Shown piece by piece: positions 1 through 8,361 of a stretch of 64,000 bases of DNA. Origin of the DNA: Brucella anthropi ATCC 49188 (GTDB taxonomy: Bacteria > Pseudomonadota > Alphaproteobacteria > Rhizobiales > Rhizobiaceae); NCBI RefSeq assembly GCF_000017405.1, contig NC_009668.1, positions 391,001 to 455,000 on the forward strand. Reading direction: 5' to 3'. The position numbers and the translations under genes are program-made. Each line of letters begins with the position of its first letter. Position 1 is the stretch's first letter. Below the pieces are notes generated by a model, which made no database searches, was not told the origin of the DNA, and saw only the letters and a program-made list of their open reading frames with translations.

Positions 1-1643
1 TGCAGGGCGTGAACGTGCTGCTGGTCGAGCAGTCCGATTATTGTTCGGGTGCCAGCGCGGCGCTTTCGCGGATGGTTCACGGCGGTTTGCGTTATCTGGA
101 GAATGGCGAATTCAGCCTCGTGAAGGAATCCCTTGTCGAGCGTGACAGGCTGCTGCGCAATGCTCCCCATTATGTGGCACCACTACCGACAACTGTTCCG
201 ATCTTCGATACGTTCTCGGGACTAGGCAATGGGATCGTGCGCTTTCTGGGGCTTACCCGTCGTCCAAGCCGGCGTGGTGCAATCGCTGTCAAGACGGGTC
301 TGAGCATCTACGATTTCCTGACGCGCAAACGGGCATTGATGCCGAAGCACCGTTTTCGCAGCCGCAAGACGACGCTTGCGAAATGGCCTTCGCTTAATCC
401 CGCAATACGCAGTTCCGCGACCTATTTCGACGCCTGGGTCAGCCATCCCGAGCGGATCGGGATCGAGCTTCTTCGCGACGGTCTTTCAGCTGGACCGAAT
501 GCCAGGGCGCTGAACTATGCGGCAATTTGTGAAAGTGGCGGTGGTGATTTCCAGTTATTCGACGGTATTTCCAGCGAAACACTCTCTATCCAGCCGCGGC
601 TGGTCATCAACGCGACGGGCGGCTGGATCGATATCGCGAATGGCACACTGTTTCCGAAAGAGGCACTACCTGCCCCGCTGATGGGAGGCACCAAAGGTTC
701 GCATCTCATTGTAGATAATCCTGCTCTCAGTGACAGTCTTGATGGGCACATGATCTATTACGAGAACGAGGACGGGCGCATCTGCATCCTGTTTCCCTAT
801 CTCGACAAAGTTCTCGTCGGCTCGACCGATATCCGCGTCGATGACCCTGGCGTGGTTCGCTGCGAGACAGATGAACGGAACTATATCCTGCAATCGCTCA
901 CCTTCGTCCTACCGGAGATCAAAATACATCCCGACCAAATTGTCTTTCAGTTCGCAGGTGTGCGCCCGCTGCCAGTTAGCAATGACAGTTTTACGGGGCG
1001 TATCCCACGCGACCATTTCTGCACGGTGCTCGAAGGGCAGAACGGGCGTCCGCCGGTCCTCTGCATGATCGGTGGAAAATGGACGACTTTCCGCTCGTTT
1101 GGCGAAATGGCTGCCGACATGGTGCTAAAGCGATTGGGTCTGTCACGACGGATCGACACGGCGGAACGCGCAATAGGCGGCGGACGTTCATTTCCGAAAG
1201 ACAGCAAAAGCTGGATCGGAAAACTGGCTGTCGCCACCGGGCTGCCTGCGGATCGCCTTGAAATCCTCTTTGAACGCTATGGCACCGATGCCGCCGAAAT
1301 AGCCCGCTTCATTGCCACAGGGGCGGATCACGTCTTGCCCAATACCGACTACAGCACGCGGGAGCTCCTGTATCTCATCCGCACAGAGGCGGTCGAGCGT
1401 CTCGATGACTTGCTTTTGCGGCGCACGACATTGGCGATTTCCGGCGAACTATCTCTCGCCATGACCGAGGCTGTGCTTGATTTGCTGGCGACGGAGAAAA
1501 GCTGGTCACCAAAGTACAAAAAAGCAGAGCTGACGCGATTTCTAACCCTCATGCGCGAGCGCCACGGCGTCGCCGAAGAAACCCTTTCCGCAAGGAACGA
1601 ACAAAGGAGTGAATTATGCGAGAAAACCGCAAAGTCCGGATGA
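1..1643 (+). CDS. GlpD-like FAD-dependent polyol-phosphate dehydrogenase (5' partial)
   Basis: The reading frame is open from the first bases of the window, so the N-terminus with the GxGxxG FAD motif lies outside. What remains (about 546 residues) matches the glycerol-3-phosphate dehydrogenase family: an S-x-x-x-x-x-x-MVHGGLRYLE segment near the start, a central ATG-GWID segment, a KGSHL segment and a GGKWTTFR segment near residue 350, then the C-terminal DAO_C domain. Family members oxidise a polyol phosphate to a ketose phosphate and pass electrons to quinone. The stop overlaps the next gene by 28 bases, so it is translationally linked to an aldolase and a sugar kinase. This suggests a polyol other than glycerol as substrate (inference). 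Erythritol- or pentitol-phosphate dehydrogenases are alternatives to a true GlpD. Confidence 0.85.
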   Translation, partial: QGVNVLLVEQSDYCSGASAALSRMVHGGLRYLENGEFSLVKESLVERDRLLRNAPHYVAPLPTTVPIFDTFSGLGNGIVRFLGLTRRPSRRGAIAVKTGLSIYDFLTRKRALMPKHRFRSRKTTLAKWPSLNPAIRSSATYFDAWVSHPERIGIELLRDGLSAGPNARALNYAAICESGGGDFQLFDGISSETLSIQPRLVINATGGWIDIANGTLFPKEALPAPLMGGTKGSHLIVDNPALSDSLDGHMIYYENEDGRICILFPYLDKVLVGSTDIRVDDPGVVRCETDERNYILQSLTFVLPEIKIHPDQIVFQFAGVRPLPVSNDSFTGRIPRDHFCTVLEGQNGRPPVLCMIGGKWTTFRSFGEMAADMVLKRLGLSRRIDTAERAIGGGRSFPKDSKSWIGKLAVATGLPADRLEILFERYGTDAAEIARFIATGADHVLPNTDYSTRELLYLIRTEAVERLDDLLLRRTTLAISGELSLAMTEAVLDLLATEKSWSPKYKKAELTRFLTLMRERHGVAEETLSARNEQRSELCEKTAKSG

Positions 1644-2458
1644 ACCGGCTGTTCGGCAACGGTCGCTGTCTGGATGTGGCTGTTGACCATGGCGTGTGCA
1701 ATGAGCCCTCTTTTCTCGACGGCTTGGAGAATATGCCAGCTGTCATCAAGGCATTGATCGACGCTAAGCCTGATGCAATTCAGATGAACTATGGTCAGGC
1801 CGATCTGCTGCAGGATATTCCCGGCAAGGATAAGCCAGCGCTGGTTATGCGCCTCGATATGGGCAATCCCTATAACCGCATTCGCCATCGCGACATGTGG
1901 GCTGTGCTGCAGAACGAGGCCGATCCGCTGATCGGAGCGCTGCAGATGGATGCGGCCTGCGTGGTGGTGAACCTCTTCATGCTGCCGGACGAGCCAGACC
2001 TCTTTCGTCAATGCGTGCAGAACATTTCCCGCGTCCGGGCAGATTGCGAAAAATACGGTATGCCGCTGATGATCGAACCGCTCGTCATGCAGCCAGTCAC
2101 AGAGCGCGGCGGCTACATGGTCGATGGTGACGCCGACAAGATCGTGACGCTTACGCGGCTTGCCCGCGAAATGGGAGCCGACATCATCAAGGCAGACCCG
2201 ACAACAAATGCAGAGGATTTCCATCGTGTCGTAGAGACGGCGCGCTGTCCGGTGCTGGTGCGTGGCGGCGGTAAGGAAGATCTCTCCGCCGTTTTTGCAA
2301 AATCTGCAGCCTTGATGCAGCAAGGTGCAATGGGCATGGTCTATGGACGCAACATATATCAGCATGCCAATCCAAGCGCCGTGGTGCGCGGGTTGATGGC
2401 GATTATTCATAAGAATGCGAGCGGCGAGGAGGCCTACTCGCTTTATCAGCAGGGCTGA
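1616..2458 (+). CDS. Class I aldolase, DhnA/LsrF-type
   Basis: 280-residue TIM-barrel aldolase of the DeoC/FbaB/LacD group. Recognisable segments are LDVAVDHGV near residue 20, ADIIKADPTTN near residue 185 containing the expected Schiff-base lysine, and VLVRGGGKED near residue 210. The start is supported by AAGGAG eight bases upstream, inside the end of the preceding dehydrogenase gene. Family members cleave or thiolyse phosphorylated ketoses or related compounds. With a GlpD-like dehydrogenase before and an FGGY kinase after, it probably cleaves the ketose phosphate made by this operon. The exact substrate is not readable from the sequence. Confidence 0.82.
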   Translation: MRENRKVRMNRLFGNGRCLDVAVDHGVCNEPSFLDGLENMPAVIKALIDAKPDAIQMNYGQADLLQDIPGKDKPALVMRLDMGNPYNRIRHRDMWAVLQNEADPLIGALQMDAACVVVNLFMLPDEPDLFRQCVQNISRVRADCEKYGMPLMIEPLVMQPVTERGGYMVDGDADKIVTLTRLAREMGADIIKADPTTNAEDFHRVVETARCPVLVRGGGKEDLSAVFAKSAALMQQGAMGMVYGRNIYQHANPSAVVRGLMAIIHKNASGEEAYSLYQQG

Positions 2459-2494
2459 GTTACTGGATTGGTTGGACCTTGGGAGGGGTTCTTC

Positions 2495-4030
2495 ATGCAA
2501 AAATATCTGTTGGGGCTCGATGCGGGCAACACTGTCATCAAGGCGGTGGTTTTTGATCTTTCGGGACGGGAGCTCGCCCATGCAGGTGAAGAAGGACGTA
2601 GCCGCATGCCGCATCCCGGTCACGTCGAGCGTGACCTTGGCGAGCTCTGGTCCAACGCCAAGAGGGTTATTCGGGCTTGCCTCGATAAGGCGGGGATAGC
2701 GGCGAGTGATATTGCCGCTATAGGCTGTGCCGGACACGGCAACGGGCTCTACGCGCTCGACCGGGAGGGAGATCCTCTCATAGGCATCCAGTCGCTCGAC
2801 ACCCGCGCGACCGGTCTCGTTGAAGAGTGGACGGCAAAAGGGGTGGGCGCAAAGACCTATCCGATAGCACGCCAGCGTCCATGGCCCTCCCAAACCCCGA
2901 CGCTGCTTGCCTGGCTGAAGCGCTACCAGCCTGAACTGTTTGACCAGATTGGCACGGTATTTTTCTCCAAGGACTTCGTGGTCAATCGCTTGACGGGCAA
3001 ACGTTTCAGCGAAGTTTCCGACATGTCGGGGGCAGGCTTGCTCGATCTTGCAACGCGCCGTTACGACAGTGCTTTGATGGAAGCTTACGGTTTGGGCGAC
3101 TGTATGGATATCCTGCCACCGCTCATCGAAAGCGACAATATTGCAGGTAATGTAACCGAGGCTGTGGCGCGGGAGACCGGGCTTGCGGCGGGTACACCCG
3201 TTGTTGGAGGTCTCTTCGATGTCGTAGCTTCGGCGCTAGGTTCTGGTGTCTCACGCACAGGAAGTGCATCGATCATTGCGGGTACGTGGAGCATCAACCA
3301 GATTATTGTCGACGGCCCTGATCTCAAGGGGCCGGTCTTCATGACCTCTACTTTTGATCGCAGCCGTTACATGGCGATGGAAAACAGCGCTACCTCTGCG
3401 GCGAATCTTGAATGGCTGGTGCGGGAATTTTTCGAAGGAGACCATCATGCTGATGTCTCGCCATTTGATGTTTGTTGCAGTCTCGCCGCAGCCATCGAAC
3501 CTGCAAGTGATGATCCGCTTTACCACCCTTATCTCTACGGAGCGCAGCAGAACGGCCACGCCCGCGCAGGGTTTTACGGTATCGCGGGCTGGCATACGAA
3601 GGGGCATCTGATACGCGCTTTGCTTGAAGGCGTTGCCTTCGGTCATCGCCAGCATGTGGAAACCATCCGAAAAGCAGGCGCGACCTTCGAGGAGGCTGTG
3701 CTTTCCGGTGGCGGCTCACGCAGCCGTTTATGGCCCCAGATATTTGCCGATGTACTCGGCGTGCCAGTTTCTGTTGCCGTCTCACGAGAAACAGGCGCAC
3801 TTGGCGCAGCCATTGCGGCGGGGACCGGTGTTGGGCTGTTCTTCGATTTCACAGAAGGTGCCAATGCCATGGTGCGCGCCGATCGGCATTACAAGCCGAA
3901 CGCCGCGCTGGATGGACACTATAATCGCCGTTACGCGCTTTATGGAGACATCACAGCTGCAATGACGCCTCTATGGCGCCAGATACAGGCTAAACCGGTA
4001 CAAAGCGTCCAGTTAGCGGAGACCGTTTAG
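2495..4030 (+). CDS. FGGY-family carbohydrate kinase, L-xylulose kinase-like
   Basis: 511 residues. Starts with the sugar-kinase phosphate 1 motif LGLDAGNTVIKA, and the substrate-loop region contains GTPVVGGLFDVVASALG, very close to E. coli LyxK as remembered. A second FGGY segment, VLSGGGSRSRLWPQIFAD, lies near residue 410. The start was chosen at 2495 because GGGAGGGG lies seven bases upstream; a TTG at 2468 has no ribosome site. The enzyme would phosphorylate a ketose or polyol with ATP. It closes an operon with the dehydrogenase and aldolase, giving kinase, oxidase and aldolase steps of one route. Erythritol or xylitol-type substrates remain possible. Confidence 0.85.
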   Translation: MQKYLLGLDAGNTVIKAVVFDLSGRELAHAGEEGRSRMPHPGHVERDLGELWSNAKRVIRACLDKAGIAASDIAAIGCAGHGNGLYALDREGDPLIGIQSLDTRATGLVEEWTAKGVGAKTYPIARQRPWPSQTPTLLAWLKRYQPELFDQIGTVFFSKDFVVNRLTGKRFSEVSDMSGAGLLDLATRRYDSALMEAYGLGDCMDILPPLIESDNIAGNVTEAVARETGLAAGTPVVGGLFDVVASALGSGVSRTGSASIIAGTWSINQIIVDGPDLKGPVFMTSTFDRSRYMAMENSATSAANLEWLVREFFEGDHHADVSPFDVCCSLAAAIEPASDDPLYHPYLYGAQQNGHARAGFYGIAGWHTKGHLIRALLEGVAFGHRQHVETIRKAGATFEEAVLSGGGSRSRLWPQIFADVLGVPVSVAVSRETGALGAAIAAGTGVGLFFDFTEGANAMVRADRHYKPNAALDGHYNRRYALYGDITAAMTPLWRQIQAKPVQSVQLAETV

Positions 4031-4069
4031 TCAATCGTGAGTCATCAGGTGGGAATTGCCCAAGCTGCT

Positions 4070-5359
4070 TTACCCACCTCTTGGCTCGCCGAAACTGGTA
4101 TAAATATCCGCTCTCGTCTGCGGCACAGCGGAAATGCCGCGTTTGCGTTTTGAAGCCACGGTCTGGTTAATCTGGACGGTGCCTCTCTCAAATGCCAGTG
4201 AACATCCCGCAAGATAGAGCAACCAGAGACGCGCTTTTGGATAACCGATTTCGGCAACGGCCTTGTCGAAATTGGAATAAAGTCGTTCGCACCATAACCG
4301 GCAGGTGCGGCCATAATGTTCGCGCAGATTTTCGACGTCGTGGACTTCGAACCCGTGTCCTTCGAGGTTTTCTATCGTCATTCCAAGATGATCGAGTTCC
4401 CCACCGGGGAAAATATACTTCACAAGCGCCTTATGCTCTGCACTTTTGCGGTTGAAGGATTTCTTGTCCTTCTTCATGCGCCGTGTGATTGCGTGGTGCA
4501 TGTAAAGCCCACCGGGGCGCAGAAGCCGGTTCACGGCATTGAAATAGCTGTCGTAATTGGCGATACCAACATGCTCGAACATTCCAACAGACGAAATTTT
4601 GTCGAACTGCCCGTCAAGCTCTGCATAGGATTTGACGTGGATGGTGATCCTGTCTTCGAGACCTGCCTGCTTGATCCTCTCTCGGGCAAGTGCCGTTTGT
4701 GCCTCCGACAATGAAACGCCGGTTCCGATGACGCCAAAGTTTTGCACTGCATAGATCAGGAGGGCACCCCAACCGCAACCGATATCCAGAAGACGGTCAC
4801 CTGGTTTCAATCGTAGTTTTCGGCAGATGAGTTCCAGCTTGTCCTTCTGGGCCTGATCGATATCATTGGCCCAGTCCGTGAAGTAGCCGCATGTGTAAAC
4901 CATTCGCTCATCGAGGAATAAGCGATAGAACTCGTTGGACACATCGTAATGATGGGTAATTGCCTCCTTGCTCGACCCACTGACGAAAGGCTCCTTGCCG
5001 TCAAGAACCTCGCGCGCATCGGTTTTGCCAGCGAGCAGAAGAGCCGGAAGATCCTTGAGTAGTTGCCATTTTGGCAGCTCTTTCAGCCTGTTCTTCACAC
5101 TTCCATCGGTTTTGGCATTTGCGAGGTCGAAGATCGTACCATTGCTGATATCCACACGACCGGATGTCCAGATATCGATCAGAGAATCATAGTTGGGCTT
5201 GAGGAGAAGCTGTCGAACGATTGTCGGATCGTTGATTACCAATGATGGGCCATCGAATGCACCGATGCGCGTGCCGTCCCATAACTCCACATTGAACTGT
5301 GGGCGCAGTGTTTCAACAACTGTCCGAATAATGCGAACGGACCTGGTTTCAACCGTCAT
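4070..5359 (-). CDS. cfa: Cyclopropane-fatty-acyl-phospholipid synthase
   Basis: 429 residues. Transfers a methylene group from S-adenosylmethionine to unsaturated acyl chains of membrane phospholipids. The SAM-binding segment LLDIGCGWGALLIYA lies near residue 185 and is followed by typical family blocks MVYTCGYF, VGMFEHVG and GGLYMHHAI. The C-terminal YPKARLWLLYLAG is also typical. An N-terminal extension of 21 residues is possible in frame, but ATG 5359 is preceded by AGAGAGG at good distance and gives the usual N-terminus. The gene is convergent with the sugar kinase and monocistronic. Brucella and other Rhizobiales use this enzyme in stationary or acid conditions (family knowledge). Confidence 0.93.
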   Translation of the reverse strand: MTVETRSVRIIRTVVETLRPQFNVELWDGTRIGAFDGPSLVINDPTIVRQLLLKPNYDSLIDIWTSGRVDISNGTIFDLANAKTDGSVKNRLKELPKWQLLKDLPALLLAGKTDAREVLDGKEPFVSGSSKEAITHHYDVSNEFYRLFLDERMVYTCGYFTDWANDIDQAQKDKLELICRKLRLKPGDRLLDIGCGWGALLIYAVQNFGVIGTGVSLSEAQTALARERIKQAGLEDRITIHVKSYAELDGQFDKISSVGMFEHVGIANYDSYFNAVNRLLRPGGLYMHHAITRRMKKDKKSFNRKSAEHKALVKYIFPGGELDHLGMTIENLEGHGFEVHDVENLREHYGRTCRLWCERLYSNFDKAVAEIGYPKARLWLLYLAGCSLAFERGTVQINQTVASKRKRGISAVPQTRADIYTSFGEPRGG

Positions 5360-5561
5360 GCCATGCCTCTCTATTGAGGTTTCAGAAGATAATCTTCCCG
5401 CGCTGACCCTAACCGAAGGCATCTGCGATTGCAGTCATAAAATCGTGACAGTTACTGCTATGCCTTCAACAGGAACAGCACCTGATATGCAGGATTGCTT
5501 GCGCGTTGCGTTTCGGTCAAAACAACGCCGTTGATTTACGATTCAGGAAAAGGAGCAGCCG

Positions 5562-6062
5562 ATGGGTAAACGTTCGAATACAACTCGATGGCTTGTAATA
5601 TTCTCGGCCATATCTTGTATTCTGAGTTTTCCAGCGGACTTGCACGCGCAACAGGCAGCAGGTGCTGAGGTGTCGGCAGGGACTGAAGAGACATCGCATC
5701 ATTCTGCACCGGCAACCGACACCTTTGGTCAGACCCAGTTCGTTCTGAGTGGCGATCCCGTTGTCCCCCCGCGCGATTATGCCAAAGGGTTGGAGATACC
5801 AAATCCTGATGAGTATGATCCTATCGCGTCCGGCACGATTTTTGACATCGTTTATTTGGGCGTCGCCGATGGCAGAATGCGTTTCGAGATTCGCGGTTAT
5901 ACCGCGACTGATCTGCAAAACCCGGATACGGGACAAACAGTCGATTTTCCGGTCGAGCAACAATCTATCGAAATCAGGAATATCCGAATTGACGTGGAGG
6001 CTGCTGAGTCGGGAAGCCTGACTTACAAGGCAAACAGATTTTCTGAAACTTCAGGAAATTAG
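5562..6062 (+). CDS. Conserved hypothetical exported protein
   Basis: 166 residues of unknown function. A signal peptide is evident: basic MGKRSNTTRW, a hydrophobic stretch to about residue 25, and an AHAQ-like cleavage site (LHAQQ). The mature part is acidic, with a low-complexity Ala/Glu/Ser/His linker to residue 50 and then a beta-rich-looking domain with the segment GTIFDIVYLGVADGRMRFEIRGY. AAAAGGAG precedes the ATG. It is divergent from cfa, and its last bases overlap the end of a small convergent membrane-protein gene. A periplasmic or surface location is inferred from the signal peptide alone; no family was recognised. Confidence 0.75.
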   Translation: MGKRSNTTRWLVIFSAISCILSFPADLHAQQAAGAEVSAGTEETSHHSAPATDTFGQTQFVLSGDPVVPPRDYAKGLEIPNPDEYDPIASGTIFDIVYLGVADGRMRFEIRGYTATDLQNPDTGQTVDFPVEQQSIEIRNIRIDVEAAESGSLTYKANRFSETSGN

Positions 6063-6220
6063 TTCTCTGATGTATCCCAACCTGGGTAGACGCCCGAACG
6101 TATGTTGCCCCAGGTCGGATCAATGTCGTGGTACTCGTGATAAAGTCTGATAATCACGGCAGTCACAAGGAAAACTGCGCATAAAGCCAGTATGATTTTA
6201 AAGAATAAGTCCGGCTTCAA
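6059..6220 (-). CDS. Small single-pass membrane protein with TTG start
   Basis: 53 codons ending in TAA, with no ATG available. TTG at 6220 is preceded by GCGAGG about seven bases upstream, and an in-frame TAG lies seven codons further upstream, so the start can hardly be elsewhere. The product begins KPDLFFK, has one hydrophobic helix (IILALCAVFLVTAVII, residues 9-24) and a polar tail rich in aromatic residues that contains HEYHDIDPTWGNIRSGVYPGW. Its stop overlaps the stop of the exported-protein gene on the other strand by three bases. The composition with Tyr, Trp and His looks like a real protein rather than chance, but no family was recognised. Confidence 0.5.
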   Translation of the reverse strand: MKPDLFFKIILALCAVFLVTAVIIRLYHEYHDIDPTWGNIRSGVYPGWDTSEN

Positions 6221-6302
6221 GCTCTGCCTCGCCCATTGCTAAATGTAGCCCTCAGCGTTTTATATCCGTGCAGATCAATGTTTTCCGTTAACGGGTGCTG
6301 TC

Positions 6303-6319
6303 GAACGAAAGTTTCGTTC
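6303..6319. promoter_or_regulatory. 17-bp perfect palindrome, operator candidate
   Basis: Arms GAACGAAA and TTTCGTTC around a single G. It lies about 28 bases upstream of a TATATT box (6347-6352) and 125 bases upstream of the small gene starting at 6444. There is no T-tract after it, so an operator is more likely than a terminator. No regulator was assigned. Confidence 0.45.
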
Positions 6320-6443
6320 AATGCGGCATTGTTGAGAAGTGCCTGCTATATTGAATTGTGAAACGATAGAAATGGCGGGTAACAGCTTGCGATTCGACGA
6401 GCCGAAATTTTTGCGCATTGAACCACGTGAAGAGGCAAACGGC

Positions 6444-6683
6444 ATGGAATTTCCCCGTGATATTGAAGATGCGGCCAGAAATTTGTGGCTCGAAGTCTCA
6501 GAAACGAACGAAAAAGTTGCACCCATTGATATAATTGCACTTGCTATCCTGAGGGAGAGGCAGCGATGTGCGACAATTGCGCTTTGCGTATTTGATGATG
6601 AAGAATGGTCGGATGAATACCGCATGGCAGGTGGATTGGCTGCGGATGCAATACTTGCAGGCAATAGCAATATTTCAGATTAA
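6444..6683 (+). CDS. Small hypothetical cytosolic protein
   Basis: 79 residues when started at ATG 6444, which has GAAGAGG eight bases upstream. Longer in-frame starts at 6339 and 6372 lack a ribosome site. The product is acidic, has no signal peptide or membrane segment, and contains a likely helical middle (IDIIALAILRERQRCATIALCVF) followed by an Asp/Glu-rich stretch and an Ala-rich tail. No family was recognised. It precedes a lipoprotein gene by 47 bases and may be cotranscribed with it. Confidence 0.65.
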   Translation: MEFPRDIEDAARNLWLEVSETNEKVAPIDIIALAILRERQRCATIALCVFDDEEWSDEYRMAGGLAADAILAGNSNISD

Positions 6684-6730
6684 GCGGTGGCATCGCACGT
6701 GAAGCCTGTCGCATAAAGAAACGGAATGAA

Positions 6731-7111
6731 ATGGTATTCGAACGTTTAGGGGCAGGGATTGCTGGCCTGCTGTCAATGACTTTGGTTGGATGCACGACAT
6801 CGCCGCAGAATTATGCGTCCTCGCTTTCAATTCAGGATCCCAAATGGCAGTCGCCGCAGTGCGAAGAAATTCGTGCCGAGGCCGCGAATTATGAGGCGAG
6901 AGAAAAGAAGGTTTCCGACCTGGCTCCCGGACTTCTCATCGGCCCGTATGGGCTGGGTATAGCGGCGGCAATAAAGGAGAATGACGAGAAGCGGCGAAAA
7001 GTGTTCGTTCGCGAGATGCACCTGCGCTGCTCAAGTTTGCCTCTTCCGAGAGAGCTCGAAAATACACAAAACGAAACGAACCAATCAAAACCAGCTGATA
7101 CATTTCGATAG
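6731..7111 (+). CDS. Small hypothetical lipoprotein
   Basis: 126 residues. The N-terminus carries a lipoprotein signal: a hydrophobic stretch followed by the lipobox LVGC at residues 18-21, so Cys21 is the expected lipidation site. The mature part has the segment CEEIRAEAANYEAREKK, then a short hydrophobic Gly-rich stretch (APGLLIGPYGLGIAAAI) and a charged region. This pattern, with a Gly-rich hydrophobic hairpin in a small outer-membrane lipoprotein, recalls glycine-zipper proteins, but the resemblance is weak. The ATG is preceded by GGAATGAA. Function unknown. Confidence 0.7.
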   Translation: MVFERLGAGIAGLLSMTLVGCTTSPQNYASSLSIQDPKWQSPQCEEIRAEAANYEAREKKVSDLAPGLLIGPYGLGIAAAIKENDEKRRKVFVREMHLRCSSLPLPRELENTQNETNQSKPADTFR

Positions 7112-7167
7112 TTTGCGTACTTCTTCGCATAATTCCGATCCGCAATAGCGACGTCAACAGCGAGTTA

Positions 7168-8106
7168 ATGAAGATGCCCGAATTTGTACCTGTCATCGCG
7201 TTGCATGGCGGCGCTGGGACCATTCTTAAAGCCAATATGACGCCAGAGAAGGAAGCAGCCTATCATGCCGGCCTGCGGGAATGCCTGCAGGCTGGACTGG
7301 ATGTTTTGCGTAAAGGCGGCAAAGCACTCGATGCCGTGACGGCATCTGTGATTGCCCTGGAAGAAAATCCGCTTTTCAACGCCGGGCATGGAGCCGTTTT
7401 CACGACGGATGAAACGCATGAGATGGATGCGGCTATCATGGATGGTGCAACGCGCGCATGCGGTGCCATCTCCGGAATTTGCGGGCCACGCAATCCTGTT
7501 CTGGCGGCACGTGCAGTCATGGAGCAGACCGAACACGTATTTTTCGCAGGCGAAGGGGCAAAGCGATTTTGCGAAGCTGCCGGTCTGGAAATGATGGCGC
7601 CGGAATGGTTCTCGACGGAACAGCGTCGCAAGGCCTTGCACGACGAAATGGCACGTCGTCGCAGTGGTGCCGCCGACGATGGCGATCCTGCCCGCAAACA
7701 CGGCACTGTCGGAGCAGTTGCACTGGATCGTTTCGGTCATCTGGCGGCAGCTACATCCACGGGCGGCATGACCGCCAAGACACCGGGACGCGTTGGTGAC
7801 AGCCCGGTCATCGGTGCTGGAACCTGGGCGGATGACGAGACGGTAGCGCTTTCCGCCACAGGTCACGGAGAATATTTCATTCGCTGGGCGGTGGGTCACG
7901 AAGTGGATGCACGGATGCGCTGGGCAGGGCAATCGCTCAATGAAGCGGCTGGCGCGGTTGTCCGCGAGCTGGGTGAAATCGGTGGCTCTGGCGGTCTTGT
8001 TGCGGTGGATCGCAAAGGCAATGTCAGCCTGCCGTTCAACAGCCCAGGCATGTATCGTGCATGGTGCGGTTTGGACGGGGAGATAAATACGGGTATATAT
8101 AGATAG
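7168..8106 (+). CDS. iaaA: Isoaspartyl peptidase / type 2 L-asparaginase
   Basis: 312-residue N-terminal nucleophile hydrolase precursor. The self-cleavage and nucleophile site HGTVGAVALD is seen with the nucleophile at Thr180, and other family blocks (ALHGGAG at 11-17, NPLFNAGHGAVF near 68, TSTGGMTAKTPGRVGDSP near 197) are present. The precursor would split into alpha and beta subunits. The enzyme hydrolyses beta-aspartyl dipeptides and L-asparagine in the cytosol. It is the first of four hydrolase genes placed before a Dpp-type transporter, which supports a role in using imported peptides. ATG 7174 is an alternative start. Confidence 0.9.
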   Translation: MKMPEFVPVIALHGGAGTILKANMTPEKEAAYHAGLRECLQAGLDVLRKGGKALDAVTASVIALEENPLFNAGHGAVFTTDETHEMDAAIMDGATRACGAISGICGPRNPVLAARAVMEQTEHVFFAGEGAKRFCEAAGLEMMAPEWFSTEQRRKALHDEMARRRSGAADDGDPARKHGTVGAVALDRFGHLAAATSTGGMTAKTPGRVGDSPVIGAGTWADDETVALSATGHGEYFIRWAVGHEVDARMRWAGQSLNEAAGAVVRELGEIGGSGGLVAVDRKGNVSLPFNSPGMYRAWCGLDGEINTGIYR

Positions 8107-8120
8107 GGTCGAAGCGCTCG

Positions 8121-8177
8121 CCTGTTTTTAACAGGGCTTGTTCAACAAGCGTCAGCTTCTCTATTCCAAGTTGGAAT
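8121..8177. repeat. Three consecutive perfect inverted repeats
   Basis: Within 57 bases there are CCTGTT-TTT-AACAGG (8121-8135), GCTTGTT-C-AACAAGC (8136-8150) and ATTCCAA-G-TTGGAAT (8163-8177). The first two abut directly. They lie just after the iaaA stop. The first two could fold as RNA hairpins but have no T-tract. The third ends on the ATG of a doubtful small gene. Function unknown. Confidence 0.6.
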
Positions 8178-8361
8178 GGCAAGTCTAAAATTGCATTGGC
8201 CAAAGCCTAAATTTGCTGCCTATAAATTTCAAATAACAAAATTGACAGTCAAGGGAGATTACTCCTCGGCTTTTCTTCAAGCTTCTGAAAAAGCAAGAAG
8301 ATTGGCTTCGGGTAACGATGACTGGTGCGCCTTTCAAACGAGCGCGAAAATGGGGAAATGA
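8176..8361 (+). CDS. Doubtful small protein of unknown function
   Basis: 61 codons, ATG at 8176, stop immediately before the next gene's ATG. The product is basic and Lys/Ala/Ser-rich with no signal peptide or recognised motif. The region is A+T-richer and uses more AAA and TCT than the neighbouring peptidases. No ribosome site precedes the ATG, which lies inside a palindrome. It could be a remnant, a leader sequence or a real lineage-specific small gene; only the open frame and the tight spacing to the next gene support it. Confidence 0.25.
   Translation: MASLKLHWPKPKFAAYKFQITKLTVKGDYSSAFLQASEKARRLASGNDDWCAFQTSAKMGK

Noticed and set aside
1349..2893. Long open frame of 514 codons on the minus strand across the aldolase region
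   Set aside because: It is antisense to three clearly recognised genes, has no recognisable domain and follows from the codon bias of the sense genes.
4047..4079. Inverted repeat AGGTGGG / CCCACCT between the kinase and cfa as a terminator
   Set aside because: The loop is 19 bases and there is no T-tract on either side; it partly falls in the cfa coding end. Not strong enough to list.
8163..8177. ATTCCAA-G-TTGGAAT as a further site of the RpiR regulator
   Set aside because: The half-sites are in the opposite order and the spacing is one base instead of five, so it does not match the GGAAT-N5-ATTCC operator; likely unrelated.
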